From: an uncultured Pelagibacteraceae bacterium
GTDB taxonomy: Bacteria; Pseudomonadota; Alphaproteobacteria; Pelagibacterales; Pelagibacteraceae
Direction: 5' to 3'
Length of the DNA: 63,062 bases
Assembly (NCBI GenBank): GCA_902609855.1
Contig: CACLTL010000005.1
Coordinates: 1 to 63,062, forward strand
Every line of letters starts with the position of its first letter. The first letter of the stretch is position 1. A model generated the notes under the pieces. The model did no database searches. It worked only from the letters and a program-made list of their open reading frames with translations, and had not been told where the DNA came from. Shown here piece after piece: positions 25,564 through 32,400 of the stretch. Position numbers and translations under genes: made by a program.

Positions 25564-25613
25564 TTGGTCGCCAACTGGGGCCAAAAATTAACCTTGCTAA
25601 CAAAGGAGGATAT
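25564..25613 (+). promoter_or_regulatory. ROSE-like RNA thermometer in the hsp20 leader
   Basis: Two hairpins fit the predicted 50-base leader. The first pairs TTGGTC (25564-25569) with GGCCAA (25579-25584). The second pairs CCTTGCT (25592-25598) with the Shine-Dalgarno AGGAGG (25604-25609) across an AACAA loop. The TTGCT strand opposite AGGA, with a G-G contact, is the hallmark of ROSE elements that melt on heating. Recognised by eye; not folded by software. Confidence 0.6.
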
Positions 25614-26057
25614 ATGACAAGTAAGGATCTATCGATCTTTAATTCACTTAGACCTTTTAGCATTGGATTCGATGATATGTTTGATCAATTTGAATCAATG
25701 TTAGGTAATGGTAGTCTTGCTGTACAAAGCAATTATCCGCCATACAACATCCGAAAAGCAGGCAAAGATAAGTATGCTATTGAGGTAGCAGTTGCTGGCT
25801 TTAATAAAGACGATGTTGAAGTTGAATATGAAGACAATCTTTTAACGGTGAAAACAAAAGAAGTTAAAAGATCAGAAGAAAAAGGTGATGATGAAGTTAT
25901 TCATCGAGGAATTTCGCAAAGATCTTTTGCAAGATCATTTACAATTGCAGATGATGTAAAGGTGAATGGTGCTGAATTGAAAGATGGTTTGCTAACTATT
26001 TCTTGTGAAAAAATCATACCTGAAATAAAGAAAAAGAGACTTATTGAAATAAAATAA
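25614..26057 (+). CDS. ibpA: Small heat shock protein Hsp20 (IbpA-like)
   Basis: ATP-independent holdase that binds unfolding proteins. The alpha-crystallin domain covers residues about 40-140: YAIEVAVAGFNKDDVEVEYEDNLLTVKTKE, then HRGISQRSFARSFTIADDVKVNGAELKDGLLTISCEK and the IPEIKKKRLIEI end. Length of 147 residues is typical for IbpA-type proteins. It has a strong ribosome binding site, a heat-shock-type promoter and a thermometer-like leader, and a hairpin after its stop. Confidence 0.93.
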   Translation: MTSKDLSIFNSLRPFSIGFDDMFDQFESMLGNGSLAVQSNYPPYNIRKAGKDKYAIEVAVAGFNKDDVEVEYEDNLLTVKTKEVKRSEEKGDDEVIHRGISQRSFARSFTIADDVKVNGAELKDGLLTISCEKIIPEIKKKRLIEIK

Positions 26058-26064
26058 GTTTACC

Positions 26065-26094
26065 TTACTTGCGGAGTTTATACTCCGCGAGTAA
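26065..26094. terminator. Long hairpin between hsp20 and a convergent lipoprotein gene
   Basis: A 13-pair stem, TTACTTGCGGAGT / ACTCCGCGAGTAA with one wobble, closes a TTAT loop. It lies between the hsp20 stop and the stop of the minus-strand lipoprotein gene. Neither side has a long T run (the plus side reads CTTAAAAAC), yet its position suits a shared terminator. Confidence 0.7.
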
Positions 26095-26095
26095 C

Positions 26096-26404
26096 TTAAA
26101 AACAGTTTTTACTGCTAAAACCAACTACAATATTTTTAGGATTTACCTCAAATTTTCGTTCACACTTAATTTTAAATTTTTCAGTAAAATAAACGTAATT
26201 TCTATTTCTGGTTTTTAAAAATTCCACTTTGTCAGGTTGACCATAAAAAATTTTAAGATCCTCTTCGGTTTTGTTTAACCATTTGCTTAATTCCTTTTTT
26301 TCTAATTCTGTGCGTTGATCAATTTTATCAGTGACTGTTTGGCAGGCTGTTAGGGTAATAAAAATAATTAGTGAAAAAATATAAATTTTAACTTTTTTTA
26401 ACAT
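26096..26404 (-). CDS. Putative lipoprotein of unknown function
   Basis: A 102-residue protein with signal sequence KVKIYIFSLIIFITLTACQ; LTAC is a lipobox with the anchor Cys at residue 21. The mature part has an acidic/basic helix (KIDQRTELEKKELSKWLNKTEEDL) and then a beta-rich end with FYGQPDKVEF, which recalls the SmpA/OmlA-type region GxPxxV, but weakly. Two Cys residues near the C-terminus could pair. Confidence 0.65.
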   Translation of the reverse strand: MLKKVKIYIFSLIIFITLTACQTVTDKIDQRTELEKKELSKWLNKTEEDLKIFYGQPDKVEFLKTRNRNYVYFTEKFKIKCERKFEVNPKNIVVGFSSKNCF

Positions 26405-26455
26405 TCAAAGATTCTATACCTAAAACTTATAAACAGAAATATTGAGCGTAGGTTG

Positions 26456-26461
26456 TATAAT
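26456..26461 (+). promoter_or_regulatory. Candidate -10 box before the purine permease
   Basis: A perfect TATAAT lies 78 bases before the permease ATG. No clear -35 box is found at the expected distance. Start of transcription would fall near 26468, at or next to the ATG of the short upstream frame. Confidence 0.35.
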
Positions 26462-26467
26462 TGTTAA

Positions 26468-26533
26468 ATGACCCAAATTAATCAAGATTTTAAAATAGAT
26501 ATAGAGTATTTAACATCAACAGGAGGTTTTTAG
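26468..26533 (+). CDS. Possible 21-residue upstream ORF (leader peptide) of the permease
   Basis: An ATG at 26468 opens 21 codons (MTQINQDF...STGGF) ending in a TAG at 26531-26533 directly before the permease ATG. The last codons contain the permease Shine-Dalgarno sequence AGGAGG. Translation of this frame would therefore cover and then hand over ribosomes to the permease start. It may be chance; no codon-run typical of attenuation is seen. Confidence 0.3.
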   Translation: MTQINQDFKIDIEYLTSTGGF

Positions 26534-27844
26534 ATGTTAAATAAATATTTTGAATATAGAAAACACAAAACAAATTTTAGAACTGAAGTAATTGCCGGTG
26601 TAACAACTTTCCTTACAATGGCATACATTATGTTCTTAAATCCTTTTATTCTTTCTGGTGAATTTGCTGGAACAGAAAAAGGTTTTTTTGACTTTGGAGC
26701 GGTATTCACTGCAACAATTTTAGCGACCGCCGTAGCTTGTTTTGTCATGGCATTTCATGGAAAAACTTGGCCGGTAGGATTAGCGCCAGGAATGGGTATC
26801 AATGCATTTGTTGCTTATGGTGTTGTTGCTGGACAAGGTTATACGCCTCAAGCTGCATTAGGTGCAGTTCTTGTTGCTGGTGTAATCTTCTTAGCAATTT
26901 CTTTAACACCATTAAGAGCGTGGTTAATTAACTCGATTCCAAAGAGTTTGAAACTTGGTATAGGTGCTGGTATCGGATTATTCTTAGCAATTATCGGTTT
27001 GGAGATTATGGGAGTAGTAGGTGATCACCCGGTAACGTTAGTTACTTTGGGTGATATTAAAAATCCTTTAGTGCTTCTAGCATGTGCAACTTTTGTGTTC
27101 ATGATTGTTTTAGAAAAAATGAAAGTTAGGGGTAATATTATTATTGGTATTTTACTCTTCAGTATCATTGCGTGGGTGTCTGGCTTAGCTAAATTTAATG
27201 GAGTTGTGGGATCAATTCCTCCAATGACATATCTATTTGAGTTTGATCTTAGAGCTGCATTTTCTGCGGGTATGGCTTCAATTATTTTTACTTTATTATT
27301 CATCGACTTTTTTGATACAGCAGGAACATTAACTTCAGTGGCTAATGTTGCAGGAAAAGTAGATAGAAAAGGTAAAGTCCAAGATATTGATAAAGCGATG
27401 TTAGCTGACAGTGTTGGAACAGTTGCTGGATCTATGATGGGTACAACGACTGTTACAAGTTATGTAGAATCTGGATCTGGAGTAAAAGCAGGCGGAAGGA
27501 CTGGAATGACTTCATTAGTCATTGGTGTTTTATTCTTAGCTTGTTTATTCTTTGCGCCTTTAGCAACAAGCTTGCCAAAAGAAATAGATGGAGCAGCTTT
27601 ACTTTATGTTGCAATTTTGTTTGTAAGAAATATTACTGATATAGATTGGAACGATATAGCTGAGTCAGGTCCAGCTGTGCTTGCTATGATAGTAATGCCG
27701 CTTACTTATAGTATTAGTAACGGTATCGCTTTAGCATTTATCGCTTACGCACTAATAAGAATTTTTACTGGTAAATTTGGTAAAACTTCGCCTGCAATTT
27801 GGGTAATTGCAGCAGCTAGTGTATTAAGTTTTTATGTAGGTTAA
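26534..27844 (+). CDS. NCS2-family purine base permease (AzgA / GhxP-like)
   Basis: A 436-residue inner-membrane transporter with about 12-14 helices. It opens FRTEVIAGVTTFLTMAYIMFLNPFIL, then PVGLAPGMGINAFVAYGVV, IGAGIGLFLAIIGLEIMGVV, FDTAGTLTSVANVAGKVD and GTTTVTSYVESGSGVKAGGRTGMTS. These are characteristic of the AzgA/PbuG/GhxP branch for adenine, guanine or hypoxanthine. The convergent phosphoribosyltransferase gene next to it supports a purine-salvage role. Confidence 0.92.
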   Translation: MLNKYFEYRKHKTNFRTEVIAGVTTFLTMAYIMFLNPFILSGEFAGTEKGFFDFGAVFTATILATAVACFVMAFHGKTWPVGLAPGMGINAFVAYGVVAGQGYTPQAALGAVLVAGVIFLAISLTPLRAWLINSIPKSLKLGIGAGIGLFLAIIGLEIMGVVGDHPVTLVTLGDIKNPLVLLACATFVFMIVLEKMKVRGNIIIGILLFSIIAWVSGLAKFNGVVGSIPPMTYLFEFDLRAAFSAGMASIIFTLLFIDFFDTAGTLTSVANVAGKVDRKGKVQDIDKAMLADSVGTVAGSMMGTTTVTSYVESGSGVKAGGRTGMTSLVIGVLFLACLFFAPLATSLPKEIDGAALLYVAILFVRNITDIDWNDIAESGPAVLAMIVMPLTYSISNGIALAFIAYALIRIFTGKFGKTSPAIWVIAAASVLSFYVG

Positions 27845-27851
27845 TAATTTT

Positions 27852-27873
27852 AGGGCCAGTTTATGCTGGCCCT
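27852..27873. terminator. Bidirectional terminator between permease and phosphoribosyltransferase genes
   Basis: AGGGCCAG / CTGGCCCT is a perfect 8-pair GC-rich stem with a six-base loop, between two converging genes. The plus side continues TTAACTTCC, the minus side AAAATTATTAAC, so U-tracts are short, but position and stem strength fit a shared terminator. Confidence 0.78.
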
Positions 27874-28401
27874 TTAACTTCCTTGATGTTTTTTAATTAA
27901 ATCCTTTACTCTTACTTCCTCATAATGTTCAAAAGGCTGAACAATCCAGGGATTGCTATTTAATTTCTGAGCACAATAATCAGGCTCAAATGTTGAGTCT
28001 TTCTTTTTCCAGAGAACAGCGGTCTTTATTGATTTTATTTTTCCTTGTAAGGGAGGGTATTTTTTAAGCCAATCAATACTTTTATTCAAAGTTACTCCTG
28101 TGTCAGATAAATCATCACACAATAGAATATTTCCTCTCATTTCTTGGACTGTCGAACTCATTTCTCTAGAGAAAACTAACTCACCTTGTTGATCTTCGGT
28201 TCCTTCTCCCGAATAAGATTCTACGGCCAAGTAAGCACATTTAAGTTTAAATACTCTGCTTAGCACGTCTATTATAGGAGCTCCCCCTCTCATAATACCG
28301 ATTAACATGTCAGGTTTAAATCCACTTTGATGGATTTGTATTGCAAGTTTTTCTACGATTAGATTATACTCTTTCCAATCAATGATAAGTTTATCTGCCA
28401 T
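27874..28401 (-). CDS. gpt: Purine phosphoribosyltransferase (xanthine/guanine type)
   Basis: Joins a purine base to PRPP. The 175 residues have LIGIMRGGAPIIDVLSRVF and the PRPP loop ILLCDDLSDTGVTL (family VDDLxDTGxT). The C-terminus WIVQPFEHYEEVRV suits the Gpt-like base-binding hood. Xanthine or guanine preference is inferred from similarity to E. coli Gpt. The purine permease lies tail-to-tail with it. Confidence 0.82.
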   Translation of the reverse strand: MADKLIIDWKEYNLIVEKLAIQIHQSGFKPDMLIGIMRGGAPIIDVLSRVFKLKCAYLAVESYSGEGTEDQQGELVFSREMSSTVQEMRGNILLCDDLSDTGVTLNKSIDWLKKYPPLQGKIKSIKTAVLWKKKDSTFEPDYCAQKLNSNPWIVQPFEHYEEVRVKDLIKKHQGS

Positions 28402-28434
28402 GTAAAAAGTTAGTTTATTTTTAAGGAGTTGTAA

Positions 28435-28722
28435 ATGAAAGGTTACGTAGTGTGTGTTTATAAAGATATAACTAATGAGGAAAAGCTCAAAGAATATGCT
28501 GCAAAAGCTAAAATCGCAGTTGAAAAATATAAAGGCAAATTTCTAATCAGGGGAGGAAAAGCTACTGCTAACGAAGGTGAAAGTTCGCCAAGAACTGTCG
28601 TTATCGAGTTTCCCTCTTACGATGAAGCAAATTTATTTTACAAATCAAAAGAATATCAAGAAGCACACGAAATTTTAAAAGGTCACGCTATAAGACACCA
28701 TCAAACTATTGAAGGTGCTTAG
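28435..28722 (+). CDS. DUF1330 family protein
   Basis: A 95-residue protein with a dimeric alpha/beta-barrel pattern: GYVVCVYKDITNEEKLKEYAAKA, then KYKGKFLIRGGKATANEGE, RTVVIEFPSYDEANLFYKSKEYQEA and a C-terminal RHHQTIEGA. This is the DUF1330 signature; the family is of unsettled function. It has a clear ribosome binding site (AAGGAG). Confidence 0.9.
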   Translation: MKGYVVCVYKDITNEEKLKEYAAKAKIAVEKYKGKFLIRGGKATANEGESSPRTVVIEFPSYDEANLFYKSKEYQEAHEILKGHAIRHHQTIEGA

Positions 28723-29345
28723 TATTGTATTGGCTCGTTATCTATTGATCGCCATAAGTACCAGGTCGCTACTGAACAATAGGGTGTAAATTTTTTATAA
28801 AGCTTATTAAGGAATATCTTTGGAGGAAAGTATTTCTTATTATAATTATTTGAAATAGCTCTTAGTAATCCTATATCTTGTAGAGGCCAAATATTTGATC
28901 GATTAAATGTAAAAAGTAATATCATTTCTGCTGACCACCTTCCTATTTGTCTTAGATCAGATAAATATTCTATAGCTTCTTCATCAGTCATCTTTTTTAT
29001 TAGGCTGGGCTTAAAAGTTTTGTTTAAAGTTCTTTTGGCTAAATCTTTTATACCTTTAACCTTTTGTTTACTAAGACCACAACTTTTTAAATTACTAAAT
29101 GATAATTTGTTCACTGTTTTTGCATTTATTTTGTTTTTACATTTTTTTTTAAATCTTAAAAAAACTGAGTTTGCAGCAGCAACACTGATTTGTTGGCCGA
29201 TAATACTTTTGCATAATGAAAAAAAAACATCATTGCGCGTCACGAGACTTCCATCTTTATAATTATCTATTAGCTTTTTCATTACTTTATCTTTCTTCGA
29301 TAAAATTTTCTTGGCTCTTGCCCAATATTTAGGAGGCTTGCTCAT
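28719..29345 (-). CDS. DNA-3-methyladenine glycosylase II (AlkA-like, HhH-GPD)
   Basis: The 208-residue protein has SLCKSIIGQQISVAAANSVFLRF, typical of AlkA/MpgII, then the helix-hairpin-helix LSDLRQIGRWSAEMILLFTF with the catalytic Asp following in NIWPLQDIGLLRAI. It removes alkylated purines from DNA. The large N-terminal domain of E. coli AlkA is absent, as in many bacterial homologues. It overlaps the EamA gene by four bases. Confidence 0.9.
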   Translation of the reverse strand: MSKPPKYWARAKKILSKKDKVMKKLIDNYKDGSLVTRNDVFFSLCKSIIGQQISVAAANSVFLRFKKKCKNKINAKTVNKLSFSNLKSCGLSKQKVKGIKDLAKRTLNKTFKPSLIKKMTDEEAIEYLSDLRQIGRWSAEMILLFTFNRSNIWPLQDIGLLRAISNNYNKKYFPPKIFLNKLYKKFTPYCSVATWYLWRSIDNEPIQY

Positions 29346-30223
29346 GTTCTGGGAGCAACGATTTGTTTCTTTAATTTATTCTCTCTCATAAAAATTATTA
29401 AAGAACTAGCAATGACTAAAGAAGCCCCGAGCAATGTTAAAATTTTTGGAACTTCGCTCCAGATAAAATATCCAAAAATAATTGCAAAAACTAAACTCAA
29501 ATATTTAATTGGGGTTACAAGTGATGCTTCTGCTAATCTATAACTTTGAGTTAACAATAAATTGGCTACACTTCCACATAAACCTAGAACAAAAAATAAA
29601 ACAAAATCTATGAAAGTTGGCATTATCCAATCAGTAAAGAAAATTGTTCCTAAACCCAAAAGAGTGCAAAGTGATGTAAAATAAAATGCGATTGTATAAT
29701 TGGCTTCTGTTTTAGATAAAGATCTAACGCTAATAGCTACGCAGGCAAAAAATATACAAAATACAATTGGTGTAATGTAATAATAATTAACGTCTATAAA
29801 TGCTGGTTGAACAATTAATAGCATCCCTAGGAAACCTATAAATACAGCTGACCATCTTTTTATTCCAACTTTTTCAGATAAAAAAAAGATTGATGCAATT
29901 GTAACGAATATTGGTCCACCGAATGTTAAAGAAACTACATCAGCTAATGGCAATTCTCTTAGCCCTAAAAATAATGCAATTATTGCGAGGGCCCCGCTTA
30001 TGGCTCTAAAAGCATGAAGACCAGGGCGTGAAGTTTTGTAAAAAGAAAATATTTTATCTTTTGGTATGATAAAAAATATTGGGATAAATCCTATAAAAAA
30101 TCTTAAAAAGAGAACTTGGCCTACTGGATAATAGTCTAACCATTTTACACAGATGTCCATAATAGAGAAGCAGATTACACTTCCTACCATGTACAATACG
30201 CCTATTTGATTTTGTGTTAACAA
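29342..30223 (-). CDS. EamA/DMT-family transporter
   Basis: A 293-residue membrane protein with ten predicted helices in two EamA repeats. YMVGSVICFSIMDICVKWL opens the first, FRAISGALAIIALFLGLRELPLADVVSLTFGGPIFV is the repeat signature. The second repeat ends with LLTQSYRLAEASLVTPIKYLSLVFAIIFGYFIWSEVP. Likely exporter of small metabolites; substrate unknown. Confidence 0.9.
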   Translation of the reverse strand: MLTQNQIGVLYMVGSVICFSIMDICVKWLDYYPVGQVLFLRFFIGFIPIFFIIPKDKIFSFYKTSRPGLHAFRAISGALAIIALFLGLRELPLADVVSLTFGGPIFVTIASIFFLSEKVGIKRWSAVFIGFLGMLLIVQPAFIDVNYYYITPIVFCIFFACVAISVRSLSKTEANYTIAFYFTSLCTLLGLGTIFFTDWIMPTFIDFVLFFVLGLCGSVANLLLTQSYRLAEASLVTPIKYLSLVFAIIFGYFIWSEVPKILTLLGASLVIASSLIIFMRENKLKKQIVAPRT

Positions 30224-30262
30224 TTTACTATCCTTTCTCCTTCAAAATATATTAAATAACTT

Positions 30263-30709
30263 ATGCAGAAATGTACACTTGCACTTGGATGTTTTTGGAA
30301 ACCTGAGGAAAACTTTAAAAGCAAACCAGGTATATTAGAAACCGAAGTAGGTTACGCAGGGGGAAGTAGCTCGAAAACAACCTATGAAGAAGTATGCACA
30401 GGAAAAACTGGACATGCTGAAGTTGTAAGGCTTACCTTTGATGATAAAAAAATTTCGTTTAAAAAAATATTGGATTTATTTTTCAAAATGCATGATCCAA
30501 CACAAAAAGATATGCAATTTCCAGATGTTGGAACTCAATATAGAAGTGAGATTTTTTATGAAGACGAACAGCAGAAACAAGACGCTTTGGAGGTTTTAAA
30601 AGAATTTAACGAAAAATTAGATGGTAAAATTCAGACAAATATCTCAAAAATTAAAAACTACAATAAAGCTGAAGAATATCATCAAAAATATATTGAAAAA
30701 AACAGGTAA
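30263..30709 (+). CDS. msrA: Peptide methionine-S-sulfoxide reductase
   Basis: Repairs oxidised methionine. LALGCFWKPEENF carries the catalytic Cys (GCFW). GYAGG, FPDVGTQYRSEIF and AEEYHQKY follow in standard order. At 148 residues it is at the short end for MsrA and lacks a C-terminal resolving-Cys tail. It overlaps the sulfurtransferase gene by one base (TAATG). Confidence 0.93.
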   Translation: MQKCTLALGCFWKPEENFKSKPGILETEVGYAGGSSSKTTYEEVCTGKTGHAEVVRLTFDDKKISFKKILDLFFKMHDPTQKDMQFPDVGTQYRSEIFYEDEQQKQDALEVLKEFNEKLDGKIQTNISKIKNYNKAEEYHQKYIEKNR

Positions 30710-31521
30710 TGAATCAATTAGTAACTACAGACTGGTTAGATAATAATATTGAAAAAGTAAAAATTTTAGATGCTAGCTGGCATCTTCCAAATGCTAATAG
30801 AAATTCATTCGAAGAGTACAAAACGGAGCATATAATTAACTCTATATTCTTTGATATAGATAAAAATTCTAATAAAAAAACTAATCTTCCACATATGCTT
30901 CCGTCCAAAGAAGATTGGGAAATGATTGTATCTAGTTTAGGAATATCTAATTCAGATCACATAATCGTCTATGACAACTCAGATGTTTTTAGTTCTTGTA
31001 GGGTTTGGTACTCTTTTTTGTATTTTGGCCATGACCCAAAACTTATCTCAGTGTTAGATGGAGGTTTTAAAAAATGGACAAATGAAAAACGTCCCACTAC
31101 TAAAGAAATAGTTAGCTTTGAAAGATCTAAATACATTGCGGTTGAAAATACATCTCTTGTAATAAATAAAGATGATGTGAACAAAAATATTACTAATAAT
31201 AAATTTCAATTGCTAGACGCCAGAGGAGAGCAAAGATTTTTAGGCTTACAGTCTGAACCTCGAAAAGAACTTAAAAGTGGAAACATTAAAGGATCAATTA
31301 ACCTGCCTTTCCAAAAACTTTTAAGAGAAGATAGAACTTTAAAAAAAAAAGAGGACTTAATTGAGATTTTTAAATCAAAAAAAGTATCAATTGAAAAAGA
31401 AATGGCTTTTACGTGTGGTTCTGGAGTTACAGCATGCATTTTAGGTCTAGCTAATTCTATTATAAGTGGTAAAAAACCTGTTATCTACGACGGTTCATGG
31501 GCAGAGTACGGATTAGATTAA
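30709..31521 (+). CDS. sseA: Two-domain sulfurtransferase (rhodanese / 3-mercaptopyruvate sulfurtransferase)
   Basis: The 270-residue protein has two rhodanese domains. The N-terminal one includes LDASWHLPNANRN and ILDGGFKKW-like VLDGGFKKWTNEKRPT. The C-terminal one has LLDARGEQRFLG, SGNIKGSINLPF and the active-site loop TCGSGVTAC with the persulfide Cys. CGSGVTA fits mercaptopyruvate sulfurtransferases better than thiosulfate ones. It is coupled to msrA. Confidence 0.9.
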   Translation: MNQLVTTDWLDNNIEKVKILDASWHLPNANRNSFEEYKTEHIINSIFFDIDKNSNKKTNLPHMLPSKEDWEMIVSSLGISNSDHIIVYDNSDVFSSCRVWYSFLYFGHDPKLISVLDGGFKKWTNEKRPTTKEIVSFERSKYIAVENTSLVINKDDVNKNITNNKFQLLDARGEQRFLGLQSEPRKELKSGNIKGSINLPFQKLLREDRTLKKKEDLIEIFKSKKVSIEKEMAFTCGSGVTACILGLANSIISGKKPVIYDGSWAEYGLD

Positions 31522-31527
31522 AAAAAT

Positions 31528-32400
31528 ATGAAAACTTCATCAAAAATTAAAACTTTTCTAATTATTTTTTTTATAGCTATTTTTGCAATCATAACAGCAA
31601 GGCACTTTATAGGTCTTCATTTTAAAAAAAAATTTAGCGTGAGACCAGCTCCAGGTGTAATCGTTTCTACAGTTGAAAAATCGCTTTTTTATAAAAGTAT
31701 TGAAACTTTTGGTACTGCAATTGCTCAGAACTCAAAAGCATATAGAGTTCAAGCAAGTAATATCAATGGAGAGCTTAATCTAGAAAATAGATTTGTAAAA
31801 AAAGGAGAAAAAATACTTACATTAAAAGATGGAGAAAGCTTAATAGCAGATTTTGCTGGCAAAGTAGGGAAGAGAGAAATAGCTCAAGGTGTCTTAGGTT
31901 CAGAAAGTTTAATTATTACACTTGATGATCTTGAGAAAATTGTAATAGATATTAAAGTACCTGAAAATTATGTAGGTGTTCTTAAAACAGGACTAAAAGC
32001 TGAGGTTACTAGTTCTGCTTACAAAAAAATTTTTAAGGGTAAAATAGAAACGATTAGTTCTCGAATTGACCCTTCTACTAGATCAATTCTTTCCAGAATA
32101 ATAGTCGATAATTCGAATTTTGAAATTATTCCAGGTCAGCTAATGACTGTAAAGATTATTTATGATGAAAAAAATCAAATTGGTGTACCGGAAAGCGCTG
32201 TAACAATTCAAGGAAATACAGCATTCGTTTATACTGTAAATGAAGACACTGCTGAAAAAAAGAATATTGAAATTGGTAAAAGAAATTTTGGTAAAGTTTC
32301 TGTTATATCTGGATTAAATGAAGGTGATCTTGTGATCAGTGAGGGTGTTTCTAAAGTAAGAAATAAAGGTAAAATAAAAATTATTACTTCAACCAAATAA
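31528..32400 (+). CDS. RND efflux pump membrane-fusion (periplasmic adaptor) protein
   Basis: A 290-residue adaptor with one N-terminal membrane helix (FLIIFFIAIFAIITARHFIGL). A lipoyl/barrel-sandwich part with little alpha-hairpin follows, then the beta barrel (VIDIKVPENYVGVLKTGLKAEV, FKGKIETISSRIDPSTRSILSRI) and the membrane-proximal end (VPESAVTIQGNTAFVYTV, GLNEGDLVISEGVSKVRNKGKI). It directly abuts the RND transporter gene. Confidence 0.9.
   Translation: MKTSSKIKTFLIIFFIAIFAIITARHFIGLHFKKKFSVRPAPGVIVSTVEKSLFYKSIETFGTAIAQNSKAYRVQASNINGELNLENRFVKKGEKILTLKDGESLIADFAGKVGKREIAQGVLGSESLIITLDDLEKIVIDIKVPENYVGVLKTGLKAEVTSSAYKKIFKGKIETISSRIDPSTRSILSRIIVDNSNFEIIPGQLMTVKIIYDEKNQIGVPESAVTIQGNTAFVYTVNEDTAEKKNIEIGKRNFGKVSVISGLNEGDLVISEGVSKVRNKGKIKIITSTK

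Noticed and set aside
26405-26533. Purine riboswitch before the NCS2 permease
   Set aside because: The conserved purine-aptamer core and its two interacting loops are not present; only a weak ACCTA/TAGGT pairing is seen.
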